Counted from the stretch's first letter, positions 25,117-34,117 are shown. The stretch: DNA of 64,000 bases from Claveliimonas ammoniilytica (GCF_025567415.1 NZ_JAOQJV010000001.1:186001-250000), one strand, 5' to 3'. Numbers and translations: made by a program. The notes: a model not told the origin generated them from the sequence alone.

Positions 25117-26178
25117 GTGGAGGCGAAACAGTTCGGGCAGTTTATTGCCGGGATACGAAAAGAGAAAAAGATGACGCAGGCAGAACTTGCAGAAAAAATC
25201 AATGTGACAGATAAGGCAGTCAGCCGGTGGGAGCGCGGGCTTGGCTTTCCGGATATCCAGACACTGGAGCCGCTGGCGCAGGCACTTGGAATCTCGGTGC
25301 TGGAATTGATGCGTTCTGAAAAGAAGGAATCCACAGGAGATGTGGATATAACGGAAACCCAGTATACCCGGCAGGAGGTGGCTGAGATGCTCCAAAATGC
25401 AGATGATATTTCGAAACAGCAGAAAAGACAGGATAAGAATGCCAATATCATTGCCGGAATCCTGGTGATCGGTGTGGCGGCAGCGGCGTGGGCAGCGAAG
25501 ATTGCCAATGTCGGAGGCGGACTTGTGCTTGGCGGACTGGCAGCAACTGTGTTTGTGTCTTTGTGGTATTTTTTCCAGAATATAGATGATGAAGAAAGCC
25601 GCAGGATATATGGCGTGGCATCAGCATTATCTATTGGAATTGTAGCAGCGCTGGTCAATTATGTCTGGGGAGACCGGATTGCAGAATGGATTCCGGGCGG
25701 TGTGGAACGAAAGGAACAGATTTTCTGGACACTCTGGTATCTGTTTGTGATTGCAATGCTTATGCTTGGGACGATCAGAGGTGTCCGTCAGCAGAGACAG
25801 AAAAAAGCAAAGAAGTATAAAACGGTTCTCTTTACAGGAATTATGGCAGTATTTATGTTTGTCACGCTCTGGCAGTATCAGAATACGATGCAGAGACAGA
25901 GACGGAATATAGGAATCTGGAGTGGAGCACAACAGTATGCCGAGACATTGCTCAAAAAAGACAAACATCTTGAAAATGACTGGTTAATTGGTGATGAGTC
26001 ATGGCAGGACGGGAAAAATACTTATCAGATTCGTCTTACCTACTATGCTGATGCCGATGCCGAAAAAGAAGGAAGAGAGAGCAAATATCAATACACGATT
26101 CGATTTGATGAAACAGAAGGATATCTGATTAAATCGGAGGGTGTCCCGGAGAAAGAAATGGATCTTACAGGGGAATAA
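25117..26178 (+). CDS. membrane-anchored XRE family transcriptional regulator
   Basis: 353 residues from a GTG start with AGGAGG upstream. Residues 8-62 are an XRE-type helix-turn-helix (MTQAELAEKINVTDKAVSRWERG). After a charged linker come about five hydrophobic segments (110-128, 132-152, 164-184, 203-220, 236-252) and a C-terminal domain with a likely extracytoplasmic location. Such HTH-membrane proteins may sense envelope signals directly. The targets are unknown; the adjacent MATE gene is a candidate. Confidence 0.8.
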   Translation: MEAKQFGQFIAGIRKEKKMTQAELAEKINVTDKAVSRWERGLGFPDIQTLEPLAQALGISVLELMRSEKKESTGDVDITETQYTRQEVAEMLQNADDISKQQKRQDKNANIIAGILVIGVAAAAWAAKIANVGGGLVLGGLAATVFVSLWYFFQNIDDEESRRIYGVASALSIGIVAALVNYVWGDRIAEWIPGGVERKEQIFWTLWYLFVIAMLMLGTIRGVRQQRQKKAKKYKTVLFTGIMAVFMFVTLWQYQNTMQRQRRNIGIWSGAQQYAETLLKKDKHLENDWLIGDESWQDGKNTYQIRLTYYADADAEKEGRESKYQYTIRFDETEGYLIKSEGVPEKEMDLTGE

Positions 26179-26183
26179 TCTAT

Positions 26184-26212
26184 TTGACACAGAGACCTCT
26201 TTCGTGTATAAA
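26184..26212 (+). promoter_or_regulatory. sigma-A promoter of the MATE gene
   Basis: TTGACA (26184-26189), 17 bases, TATAAA (26207-26212). It begins six bases after the regulator stop. Confidence 0.8.
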
Positions 26213-26260
26213 AGTGTGTGGATTATTTTGACAACATGCGTTACACGAAGGAGGTTTTTT

Positions 26261-27607
26261 ATGGCTGGAAGAAAAGAGATGGATCTGACAACAGGCAGGC
26301 CGTTCGGTGCACTGTTCAAATTTGCGATTCCTGTAATACTTGGCAATTTATTTCAGCTTTTTTATACACTGGCGGATTCTGTAATCGTAGGGAAGACACT
26401 AGGAGCAGATTCTCTTGCGGCGGTAGGGTCAACCAGCATTATTATTTATTTTGTGCTCTGTTTTATCAATGGATTTACCGGTGGATTTGGTATCTGTCTG
26501 GGACAGCGCTGCGGTGCAAGAGACGAGCGCGGAATGCGAAAGAGTATCGCGGTATCAACGATTTTGAGTGTTGCGTTTGCGGTAGTGCTGACTGTTTTGT
26601 GCTGTGTGCTTTCCCATCAGATCATACGCTGGATGAAAATTCCGGCAGATATTGCAGTGGAGGCATATGCATATATGTTTGTCGTGCTTCTCGGTACAGG
26701 TGCGACCGTATTTTACAATATGATCTCCAATATACTGCGTGCACTGGGAGACAGTAAGACACCATTGTACTTTCTGGTCTTTTCGTCAGTGCTGAATATT
26801 TTCCTTGATATACTGTTTATTCTGCCGCTTGGAATGGGTGTCGCCGGAGCGGCATGGGCGACGATTCTGTCGCAGTTTTTGTCGGCTGTGTTGAGTCTTC
26901 TGGTGGGGATGCGACGGTTTGCGGTACTGCATCTGAGAAAAGCTGATTTTGCGAATTTGGGAAATGCAATGGTAGTGCATCTTAAGACAGGTTTCCCGAT
27001 GGGATTCCAGATGTCGGTGATGTGTATCGGTCAGCTTGCCATGCAGATGGTGGTCAATTCTCTTGGGACTGCTGCTGTAGCAGGATACACAGCGGCATCG
27101 AAGGCAGACCAACTATCTGTTCTTGTAAATAATGCCATGATGACGGCAATTTCTAATTATGTGGCACAGAACTTTGGTGCAGGCAAGAGGGAACGGATTT
27201 GTCAGGGTGTTCGTGCCAGCCTGATTCAAACAGAGACGTTCAATGTGTTGATGTGTGCGGGCATTATATTACTGAGGCATCCGATTGTAGAACTTTTCAT
27301 GTCCAATCCGACAAAGGAGATCTATCATTATTCGGATGCATATCTGACGATCGTGGCACCGTTTTATGTGATACTGGGACTGCTTGCTGTGTATCGTACT
27401 ACTATTCAGAGTATGCAGAATGGCTGGGCACCATTTGCAGCGTGTATGATCGAGCTGGTAATGAGGATATCAGCAACAGTTGGACTTGTTGGAATGCTTG
27501 GCTATACATCAGTATGCATTGCAAGTCCTATGGCGTGGTTTGGAGCATGTGCATTACTGATTCCATGCTATTATCGAATGATGAAAGCATGGAAAAAAGA
27601 TAAATAG
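26261..27607 (+). CDS. MATE family efflux transporter
   Basis: 448 residues, about 12 membrane helices, beginning MAGRKEMDLTTGRPFGALFKFAIPVILGNLFQ as in the clostridial MATE group. Typical elements are DSVIVGKTLGADSLAAVGST and a second-half repeat VNSLGTAAVAGYTAASKADQ. Exports organic cations or drugs in exchange for Na+ or H+. The ATG at 26261 has GAAGGAGG; the longer upstream frame overlaps the regulator gene and is not used. Confidence 0.92.
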   Translation: MAGRKEMDLTTGRPFGALFKFAIPVILGNLFQLFYTLADSVIVGKTLGADSLAAVGSTSIIIYFVLCFINGFTGGFGICLGQRCGARDERGMRKSIAVSTILSVAFAVVLTVLCCVLSHQIIRWMKIPADIAVEAYAYMFVVLLGTGATVFYNMISNILRALGDSKTPLYFLVFSSVLNIFLDILFILPLGMGVAGAAWATILSQFLSAVLSLLVGMRRFAVLHLRKADFANLGNAMVVHLKTGFPMGFQMSVMCIGQLAMQMVVNSLGTAAVAGYTAASKADQLSVLVNNAMMTAISNYVAQNFGAGKRERICQGVRASLIQTETFNVLMCAGIILLRHPIVELFMSNPTKEIYHYSDAYLTIVAPFYVILGLLAVYRTTIQSMQNGWAPFAACMIELVMRISATVGLVGMLGYTSVCIASPMAWFGACALLIPCYYRMMKAWKKDK

Positions 27608-27665
27608 AATATGCTAAATTGAGAAAAACAGTCCATTATACTGCGAAAATGATAGTCGTTTTCAC

Positions 27666-27719
27666 TTGAAAAAATCAAAATGATGCGTTACACTATATGA
27701 GAAGTTAGAGAAAACTAAC
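27666..27719 (+). promoter_or_regulatory. enolase promoter with GTTAG-N6-CTAAC operator
   Basis: TTGAAA (27666-27671), 17 bases, TACACT (27689-27694), then the dyad AGTTAG AGAAAA CTAACT (core 27704-27719) nine bases downstream, at the expected start of transcription. Layout matches the exporter promoter at 16446-16500. Confidence 0.6.
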
Positions 27720-27786
27720 TCGCGTGAATAAATCATTTTGAAACTCCCTTTTCAATGTATGACTGGAGTGCTTACAGTCAGAAACA

Positions 27787-27811
27787 GCGGTCTGATCTGC
27801 TGACAGACCGC
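27787..27811 (+). promoter_or_regulatory. hairpin in the enolase 5' untranslated region
   Basis: GCGGTCTG (27787-27794) and CAGACCGC (27804-27811) pair perfectly around a 9-base loop, ending about 20 bases before the ribosome binding site. Could protect the 5' end of the message or bind a regulator. Confidence 0.55.
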
Positions 27812-27841
27812 GGTAAATGGGAGCGGGAAGGAGCTAATAAT

Positions 27842-29131
27842 ATGGACTATTTACAGATTGAAAAAGTAATTGGAAGAGAAATTCTGGATTCAAGAGGTAA
27901 TCCGACCGTAGAGGCGGAAGTGTATCTGATAGATGGAACAGTCGGCAGAGGTACTGCACCAAGCGGCGCATCTACCGGAGAGTTTGAAGCGCTGGAGCTT
28001 CGTGACGGAGATAAGGACAGATATCTTGGAAAAGGTGTGCAGAAAGCTGTGGAGAATATCAACACTGTAATCAATGACGCGCTGATTGATATGGACGCAT
28101 CCGACATTTATGCAATTGACAAGGCAATGATTGATGCAGATGGAACAAAGGACAAATCCAAACTTGGAGCAAATGCAATTCTTGCAGTATCCATCGCGTG
28201 TTGCAGAGCGGCAGCGTCTGCATTAGATATTCCGCTTTACCGTTTCCTTGGCGGTGTATCTGGTAACCGTCTTCCGGTACCGATGATGAACATCCTGAAC
28301 GGCGGCGCACACGCTGCAAATACCGTAGATGTACAGGAATTTATGATCATGCCGGTAGGAGCAGCGTCATTTAAAGAAGCGCTCCGCTGGTGTGCGGAAG
28401 TATTCCATGCACTTGCAAAACTGCTGAAGAGCAAAGGACTTGCTACATCGGTAGGTGATGAGGGAGGATTTGCACCGGACCTTGCAAGTGATGAAGAAGC
28501 AATCCGGTACATTCTGGATGCAGTAAAACAGGCTGGATACGAGCCGGGCAAAGACTTTATGATTGCTATGGACGCAGCTTCCAGTGAGTGGAAAGGCGAG
28601 AAGAAGGGCGAATATGTACTTCCGAAGGCAGGAACTAAGTATACATCTGCAGAACTGATCGAGCACTGGAAAGGTCTTGTAGAGAAATATCCGATCATTT
28701 CTATCGAGGATGCATTGGATGAAGAAGATTGGGAAGGGTGGCAGTTGCTTACCAAAGAACTTGGCGATAAGGTACAGTTAGTAGGTGACGATCTCTTTGT
28801 AACGAATACAGAACGTCTTGCTAAGGGTATCAGCCTTGGATGCGGTAACTCTGTACTGATCAAGCTGAATCAGATCGGATCTGTATCTGAGACTCTGGAA
28901 GCAATTAAGATGGCACATAAAGCAGGTTATACAGCAGTTACCTCCCATCGTTCCGGTGAGACGGAGGATACAACCATCGCTGACCTCGCAGTAGCATTGA
29001 ACACCTGCCAGATCAAGACAGGAGCGCCGTCAAGATCTGAACGTGTGGCAAAATACAACCAGCTTCTCCGCATCGAAGAAGAACTGGGAAGTGCCGCAGT
29101 ATATCCGGGAAGAAAAGCATTTAACGTATAA
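27842..29131 (+). CDS. eno: enolase (phosphopyruvate hydratase)
   Basis: 429 residues. N-terminus MDYLQIEKVIGREILDSRGNPTVE, active-site region GASTGEFEALELRD, metal and catalytic residues in DEGGFAPD, SIEDALDEEDW and VGDDLFVTN, and the signature LIKLNQIGSVSETLEA. Converts 2-phosphoglycerate to phosphoenolpyruvate. AAGGAG precedes ATG 27842; an in-frame ATG at 27755 lacks an SD and would add 29 unrelated residues across the leader hairpin. Monocistronic with a strong terminator. Confidence 0.97.
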   Translation: MDYLQIEKVIGREILDSRGNPTVEAEVYLIDGTVGRGTAPSGASTGEFEALELRDGDKDRYLGKGVQKAVENINTVINDALIDMDASDIYAIDKAMIDADGTKDKSKLGANAILAVSIACCRAAASALDIPLYRFLGGVSGNRLPVPMMNILNGGAHAANTVDVQEFMIMPVGAASFKEALRWCAEVFHALAKLLKSKGLATSVGDEGGFAPDLASDEEAIRYILDAVKQAGYEPGKDFMIAMDAASSEWKGEKKGEYVLPKAGTKYTSAELIEHWKGLVEKYPIISIEDALDEEDWEGWQLLTKELGDKVQLVGDDLFVTNTERLAKGISLGCGNSVLIKLNQIGSVSETLEAIKMAHKAGYTAVTSHRSGETEDTTIADLAVALNTCQIKTGAPSRSERVAKYNQLLRIEEELGSAAVYPGRKAFNV

Positions 29132-29183
29132 ATGCAACATACATTACATGAATCAGTCCTTAAGTATCTTTTAACTTCATAAA

Positions 29184-29234
29184 CAAGATGAGAATCCGCC
29201 GGGTGCAGTCGCACTTAGGCGGATTTTCATCTTG
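29184..29234. terminator. long bidirectional-looking terminator after eno
   Basis: CAAGATGAGAATCCGCC pairs with GGCGGATTTTCATCTTG (one GU/mismatch position) around a 17-base loop region. Internal A and T tracts flank the GC stem. Confidence 0.8.
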
Positions 29235-29291
29235 CGTGATAATCTGCTATGCAGAAATTGTACTTGCACGAATTTCTGATGGCTCATACAG

Positions 29292-29320
29292 TTGTATCAG
29301 AATCCAACATCTGGTAAGAT
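29292..29320 (+). promoter_or_regulatory. sigma-A promoter of the aldo/keto reductase gene
   Basis: TTGTAT (29292-29297), 17 bases, TAAGAT (29315-29320). Confidence 0.6.
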
Positions 29321-29352
29321 AAATAACAGTAATGTTGAGAGGAGGAAGTACA

Positions 29353-30480
29353 ATGTTTGAAGGAAAGAAACTTGGATTCGGACTGATGCGTCTGCCGCTT
29401 ACAGATGCAAATGACAAGGGAAGCATTGATATAGAAGCATTAAAAGAGATGGTGGATGCATTTATTGAACAGGGATTCACTTATTTTGACACGGCGTGGA
29501 TGTATTGTGCATTTAAGAGTGAGGATGCGGTAAAAGAAGCGCTGACAGACCGTTATCCGAGAGATCGATATACGCTGACCACAAAGCTGCATGCATCGTA
29601 TCTGAAGAAAAAAGAGGATAGGGACCGCATTTTTGAAGAACAGAGACAGAAAACAGGCGTTGAGTATTTTGATTATTATCTGATCCATGCAATTGATCAG
29701 GAATTATATTCAATCTACAACGAGATGGACTGCTTTAACTGGCTGATTGAAAAGAGGAAGCAGGGACTTGTAAAACATATTGGATTTTCTTACCACGACA
29801 GTGCAGAATTCCTGGATCAGGTACTGACAGAACATCCGGAGATGGAGTTTGTACAGCTTCAGATGAATTATCTGGATTGGGAAAGTGCAGAAGTGCAGTC
29901 GCGTAAATGTTATGAGGTGGCGTCAAAACATGGCAAACCGGTCATTGTTATGGAACCTGTAAAAGGAGGAACCCTTGCTGATGTACCTGCGGAGGTACGT
30001 GAGAGCTTTGCAGCATATCATCCAGATCTCTCTGTGCCATCATGGGCAATCCGGTTTGTGGCAAGTCTTGATAATGTGGCGATGGTACTGAGCGGCATGA
30101 GCAATATGGAGCAGCTTATGGATAACATATCCTATATGAAAGAATTTGTGCCAATGAATGCCGAAGAAACCGAGCTGGTACATAAGGCTGCTGAAATGAT
30201 CAAAGACAGCATAGCGATTCCGTGTACAGGATGTTCTTATTGTACAGAAGGCTGTCCGATGCAGATTGCAATTCCAGATCTGTTTCGCGTCTATAACAAG
30301 AGTAAACGTGGCGAAATTTCTGACGTTGAGGCTGACGAGGAGTATCGGCAACTGACAGAGTCTGGAGGAAAAGCCAGGGAATGTCTGGCGTGTGGACAGT
30401 GCCAGGTGGCCTGTCCGCAGCATCTGGAGATCATTAATTATCTCAAGGATGTGGCAAAATGTATGGAAAAGCAGGATTAG
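29353..30480 (+). CDS. aldo/keto reductase with C-terminal 4Fe-4S ferredoxin domain
   Basis: 375 residues. The TIM-barrel reductase starts MFEGKKLGFGLMRLP, with catalytic-type residues in YFDTAWMYC, TTKLHASYLKK and YYLIHAID. The C-terminal 90 residues carry two ferredoxin cysteine groups, CTGCSYCTEGCP and CLACGQCQVACP. Members of this group probably use ferredoxin-linked electrons for reduction, though substrates are mostly unknown. GAGGAGG lies upstream of ATG 29353. Only 3 nt separate it from the ABC-F gene. Confidence 0.9.
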   Translation: MFEGKKLGFGLMRLPLTDANDKGSIDIEALKEMVDAFIEQGFTYFDTAWMYCAFKSEDAVKEALTDRYPRDRYTLTTKLHASYLKKKEDRDRIFEEQRQKTGVEYFDYYLIHAIDQELYSIYNEMDCFNWLIEKRKQGLVKHIGFSYHDSAEFLDQVLTEHPEMEFVQLQMNYLDWESAEVQSRKCYEVASKHGKPVIVMEPVKGGTLADVPAEVRESFAAYHPDLSVPSWAIRFVASLDNVAMVLSGMSNMEQLMDNISYMKEFVPMNAEETELVHKAAEMIKDSIAIPCTGCSYCTEGCPMQIAIPDLFRVYNKSKRGEISDVEADEEYRQLTESGGKARECLACGQCQVACPQHLEIINYLKDVAKCMEKQD

Positions 30481-30483
30481 AAC

Positions 30484-32286
30484 ATGAACATAGTTAATAT
30501 TGAGAATATCAGTAAAATATATGGAGAGAAGGTTATCTTTGACGAGACTTCTTTTGGTATCCAGCAGGGAGATAAGATTGGTATCGTTGGAATCAACGGA
30601 ACCGGTAAGACTACACTCCTTCGGATGGTCAGCGGAGAGGAAGTTCCTGACAGCGGACAGATCGTCAGACAGAACGGATTAAAGATTGCGTTTGTAGTGC
30701 AGAATCCGCCGTATGATCCAGAGGAGACGGTTGATGCCTATGCATTATCGGGAAATCCGGATACGGACTGGAAGGTACAGAGTTATCTGAACCAACTTGG
30801 GATTGCGGATGGCACACAAAAGATGAAAGAGCTGTCCGGAGGACAGAGAAGACGCGCAGCTATGGCGAAAGTACTTGCAGGTGACTTTGATCTGCTGCTT
30901 CTGGATGAGCCGACGAACCATCTGGACGAGGAAATGATCAGCTGGCTGGAAGATTATCTGCGAAGCTTCCGTGGAACGATCCTGATGGTTACTCATGACC
31001 GGTATTTTCTGGATCGCGTGACGAATCGTATTCTGGAGATCAGTCATGGGAAACTCTATGGTTATCAGACTGCATATTCGGGATTCCTGGAACTGAAAGC
31101 GGAACGGGAAGAGATGGAGCTTGCATCCGAGCGCAAGAGGCAGAGCATCCTGCGCATTGAACTGGAGTGGGCGAAGCGCGGATGCCGTGCGAGAACCACC
31201 AAGCAGAAAGCGCGTCTGGAACGTCTGGAGGGTCTGAAAAATGGATCTGCTCCGGTATCAGACCAGACGGTGGAACTGGATAGCATTGAGACTCGCATGG
31301 GCAAGAAGACGATCGAACTGCATCATATTGCCAAGGCATTTGGCGACCGGGTGATCCTGAGAGACTTTGATTATATTTTTCTGAAGAACCAGAATGTTGG
31401 TATTGTGGGTCCGAACGGCTGCGGTAAGTCTACCCTGCTTCGGATGATCGCAGGAGAAACAGAACCGGATCAGGGAAGCGTCGAAGTGGGCGAGACAATC
31501 CGCATTGGTTATTTTGCGCAGGAAGAACAGGAGATGGACGACCGTCAGAGAGTCATCGATTACGTAAAGGACATTGCGGAATATATCAACACCAGAGAGG
31601 GACGCATCAGTGCATCTGCCATGCTGGAGAGGTTCCTATTTACCCCGGATATGCAGTATGCGCCGATCGGCAAGCTGTCCGGCGGTGAGAAGCGAAGACT
31701 GTATCTGCTTGGCGTGCTCTGCCAGGAGGCAAATGTGCTGATCCTTGATGAGCCGGGCAATAATCTTGATATACCGACATTGACAATTCTCGAAGATTTT
31801 CTTAATTCTTTTGTAGGAATTGTGATCACCGTATCCCATGACCGATATTTTCTGGATAATGTGGCAGACCGCATTTTCGCATTTGACGGACATGGCGGAC
31901 TTACCCAGTATGAGGGCGGTTATACCGATTATCTCGAAGCATCCGGCGGCGGACATATGGCGAATGCCGTGACCGCACCGCAGATCAGTAAAGCAGATCC
32001 GGCACAGAAAGAAGATGCGAAGAAGAGCTGGAAGCAGAACCGTCCGCAGAAGCTCAAATTCAGTTACAAAGAGCAGAAAGAATTCGAGACGATTGATGAC
32101 GATATCGCAAAACTGGAAGCGAAGATTGGACATCTGGATGAAGAGATGGCGCGCAATGCAACTAATTCTGTGAAGTTGTCAGAGTTGATCGCTGAGAAAG
32201 AACAAACAGAAGCGGAGCTGGAAGAAAAGATGGATCGTTGGGTATATTTGAATGACCTGAAAGAGCGTATTCAGAACGGAGAATAA
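30484..32286 (+). CDS. ABC-F family ATPase (Uup-like)
   Basis: 600 residues, two ABC cassettes in one chain and no membrane segment. First Walker A GINGTGKTT and signature LSGGQRRRAAMAKVL; second Walker A GPNGCGKST and signature LSGGEKRRLYLL. The ABC-F linker and a C-terminal coiled coil (about 530-600) are present, as in Uup. ABC-F proteins act on the ribosome, resolving stalled translation or giving antibiotic protection; no evidence favours resistance here. Confidence 0.9.
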   Translation: MNIVNIENISKIYGEKVIFDETSFGIQQGDKIGIVGINGTGKTTLLRMVSGEEVPDSGQIVRQNGLKIAFVVQNPPYDPEETVDAYALSGNPDTDWKVQSYLNQLGIADGTQKMKELSGGQRRRAAMAKVLAGDFDLLLLDEPTNHLDEEMISWLEDYLRSFRGTILMVTHDRYFLDRVTNRILEISHGKLYGYQTAYSGFLELKAEREEMELASERKRQSILRIELEWAKRGCRARTTKQKARLERLEGLKNGSAPVSDQTVELDSIETRMGKKTIELHHIAKAFGDRVILRDFDYIFLKNQNVGIVGPNGCGKSTLLRMIAGETEPDQGSVEVGETIRIGYFAQEEQEMDDRQRVIDYVKDIAEYINTREGRISASAMLERFLFTPDMQYAPIGKLSGGEKRRLYLLGVLCQEANVLILDEPGNNLDIPTLTILEDFLNSFVGIVITVSHDRYFLDNVADRIFAFDGHGGLTQYEGGYTDYLEASGGGHMANAVTAPQISKADPAQKEDAKKSWKQNRPQKLKFSYKEQKEFETIDDDIAKLEAKIGHLDEEMARNATNSVKLSELIAEKEQTEAELEEKMDRWVYLNDLKERIQNGE

Positions 32287-32325
32287 AATAGATCAATAAT
32301 TAATTCAAAAAGATGATTAGGATAC

Positions 32326-32380
32326 TTGACAAACAGTAGGTATATTGCTATTATAAAAAAACAGAACGCACTCTGTTTTT
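32326..32380 (+). promoter_or_regulatory. ilvN promoter followed by a start-site hairpin
   Basis: TTGACA (32326-32331), 17 bases, TATTAT (32349-32354). Immediately after, AAAAACAGA (32357-32365) pairs with TCTGTTTTT (32372-32380). The hairpin sits at the very 5' end of the message, ends in T residues and could act as a short attenuator or stabiliser. No T-box is visible. Confidence 0.65.
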
Positions 32381-32405
32381 GAAAAGTAAGATCAGGAGGT
32401 GCACA

Positions 32406-32903
32406 ATGAAAAGAGTATTATCATTATTAGTAGATGATAATCCTGGAGTTCTGAGCAGAATATCAGGATTATTCAGCAGAAGATGTTATAACGTAGACAG
32501 TATCACAGCAGGTGTGACTGCCGATCCGAGATTTACAAGAATTACAATTGTAACAAGCGGAGATGAGCTGATTCTGTCACAGATTGAGAAGCAGGTCAGA
32601 AAGTTGGAAGACGTTGTTGAGATTAAGGTGCTTGCTCCGGAAGAGTCCGTATTTCGTGAACTGATCATGGTGAAGATTCGTGCCAATGCAGCACAGAGAT
32701 CAGAAGTCAGCGCGATCGCAGATATTTTCCGTGCCAAGGTTGTAGACGCAGGCAAGGAGTCGCTGATCATCGAACTTACAGGCAATCAGTCCAAGCTTGG
32801 CGCATTCTTAAATCTTCTGGACGGCTATGAGATACTGGAACTTGCAAGAACCGGTATTACAGGGCTCTCAAGAGGAAGCGATAATGTAACGATTATCGAA
32901 TAG
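32406..32903 (+). CDS. ilvN: acetolactate synthase small (regulatory) subunit
   Basis: 165 residues. ACT domain at the N-terminus (MKRVLSLLVDDNPGVLSRIS) that binds valine, and the C-terminal ALS_ss domain ending in ELARTGITGLSRG. Regulates the large subunit IlvB in branched-chain amino acid synthesis. AGGAGG precedes ATG 32406. The large subunit is not adjacent on either side, which is less usual. Followed by ilvC after 95 nt that contain two small hairpins. Confidence 0.93.
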   Translation: MKRVLSLLVDDNPGVLSRISGLFSRRCYNVDSITAGVTADPRFTRITIVTSGDELILSQIEKQVRKLEDVVEIKVLAPEESVFRELIMVKIRANAAQRSEVSAIADIFRAKVVDAGKESLIIELTGNQSKLGAFLNLLDGYEILELARTGITGLSRGSDNVTIIE

Positions 32904-32998
32904 TTATACCAGCAGAGATAACGATGGTCTCTAAATGCGGTGTGAAGAGCATCAGCATTTGACAATATATTTTATTATTCATTAGGAGGATGATACAT

Positions 32999-34018
32999 AT
33001 GTCAGCAAGAATTTTTTACCAGGAAGATTGTAATTTAGCTGAATTGGAAGGAAAGAAGATCGCTATTATCGGTTATGGCAGCCAGGGACATGCACATGCC
33101 CTGAACCTGAAAGAATCAGGATGCGATGTAATCGTAGGTCTTTACGAAGGAAGTAAGTCATGGGCAAAAGCAGAAGCTCAGGGACTGAAGGTTTATACAG
33201 CAGCAGAGGCTGCTAAGCAGGCAGACATCATCATGATTCTGATCAACGATGAGAAACAGGCTGCACTTTACAAGAATGATATCGAGCCAAACCTTGAAGA
33301 AGGTAACATGCTGATGTTCGCTCATGGTTTCAACATTCACTTCAATCAGATTGTACCGCCGAAGTATGTGGATGTTACTATGATCGCACCTAAGGCACCA
33401 GGACACACAGTAAGAAGCGAGTATCAGGCTGGTAAGGGAACACCTTGTCTGGTAGCTGTAGAGCAGGATTACACAGGAAAGGCTCTTGACAGAGCACTTG
33501 CTTATGGTCTTGGAATCGGCGGAGCAAGAGCTGGTATCCTTGAGACAACATTCAGAACAGAGACAGAGACTGACCTCTTCGGCGAGCAGGCTGTACTTTG
33601 CGGTGGTGTTTGTGCTCTTATGCAGTGTGGATTTGAGACACTGGTTGAAGCTGGATATGATCCGAGAAATGCTTACTTCGAGTGTATCCACGAGATGAAG
33701 CTGATTGTTGACCTGATCTACGAATCAGGATTCGCGGGAATGAGATACTCTATCTCTAACACAGCTGAGTACGGTGATTACATCACAGGACCTAAGGTAG
33801 TAACAGCTGAGACAAAGAAAGCTATGAAGCAGATCCTGAAAGACATCCAGGATGGTTCATTTGCAAAAGAATTCCTGTTAGATATGTCAGCAGCAGGTGG
33901 ACAGGCTCACTTCAAAGCAATGAGAAAGCTTGCTTCTGAGCATCCGTCAGAGAAGGTTGGCGAGGAGATCAGAAAGCTGTACAGCTGGAGCGATTCTAAC
34001 AAGCTGATCAACAACTAA
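32999..34018 (+). CDS. ilvC: ketol-acid reductoisomerase (class I)
   Basis: 339 residues, class I length. Rossmann motif KIAIIGYGSQGHAHALNLKESG, and metal/active site motifs MIAPKAPGHTVR, DLFGEQAVLCGG and ECIHEMKLIVDL. Converts acetolactate to dihydroxyisovalerate with NAD(P)H and Mg2+. ATG 32999 lies eight bases after AGGAGG. Codon use indicates high expression. Confidence 0.97.
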   Translation: MSARIFYQEDCNLAELEGKKIAIIGYGSQGHAHALNLKESGCDVIVGLYEGSKSWAKAEAQGLKVYTAAEAAKQADIIMILINDEKQAALYKNDIEPNLEEGNMLMFAHGFNIHFNQIVPPKYVDVTMIAPKAPGHTVRSEYQAGKGTPCLVAVEQDYTGKALDRALAYGLGIGGARAGILETTFRTETETDLFGEQAVLCGGVCALMQCGFETLVEAGYDPRNAYFECIHEMKLIVDLIYESGFAGMRYSISNTAEYGDYITGPKVVTAETKKAMKQILKDIQDGSFAKEFLLDMSAAGGQAHFKAMRKLASEHPSEKVGEEIRKLYSWSDSNKLINN

Positions 34019-34045
34019 TCTAAATATTGAATAATAGAGATTACC

Positions 34046-34082
34046 GAGACCGTTGCGTATGCAGCGGTCTCTTTGCTATACT
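34046..34082 (+). terminator. ilvC terminator containing the probable lacZ promoter
   Basis: GAGACCGTTGC and GCAGCGGTCTC (34046-34071) form the stem, followed by TTT. Inside it TTGCGT (34053-34058) and, just after, TATACT (34077-34082) are 18 bases apart and make a plausible promoter for the beta-galactosidase gene. Confidence 0.7.
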
Positions 34083-34117
34083 GAAAACAAGAATCGGAGA
34101 CACAAGGAGGAAGACCT

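Noticed and set aside
26233..27692. ATGCGTTACAC shared by the MATE leader and the enolase promoter
   Set aside because: An 11-mer match without symmetry or a third copy; too weak to call a regulatory site.
27755..27841. N-terminal extension of enolase from an upstream ATG
   Set aside because: No ribosome binding site, sequence unlike any enolase, and it spans the leader hairpin; the ATG at 27842 matches the family start.
32959..32964. TTGACA upstream of ilvC as a separate promoter
   Set aside because: No acceptable -10 at 16-18 bases; ilvC is more simply transcribed from the ilvN promoter.
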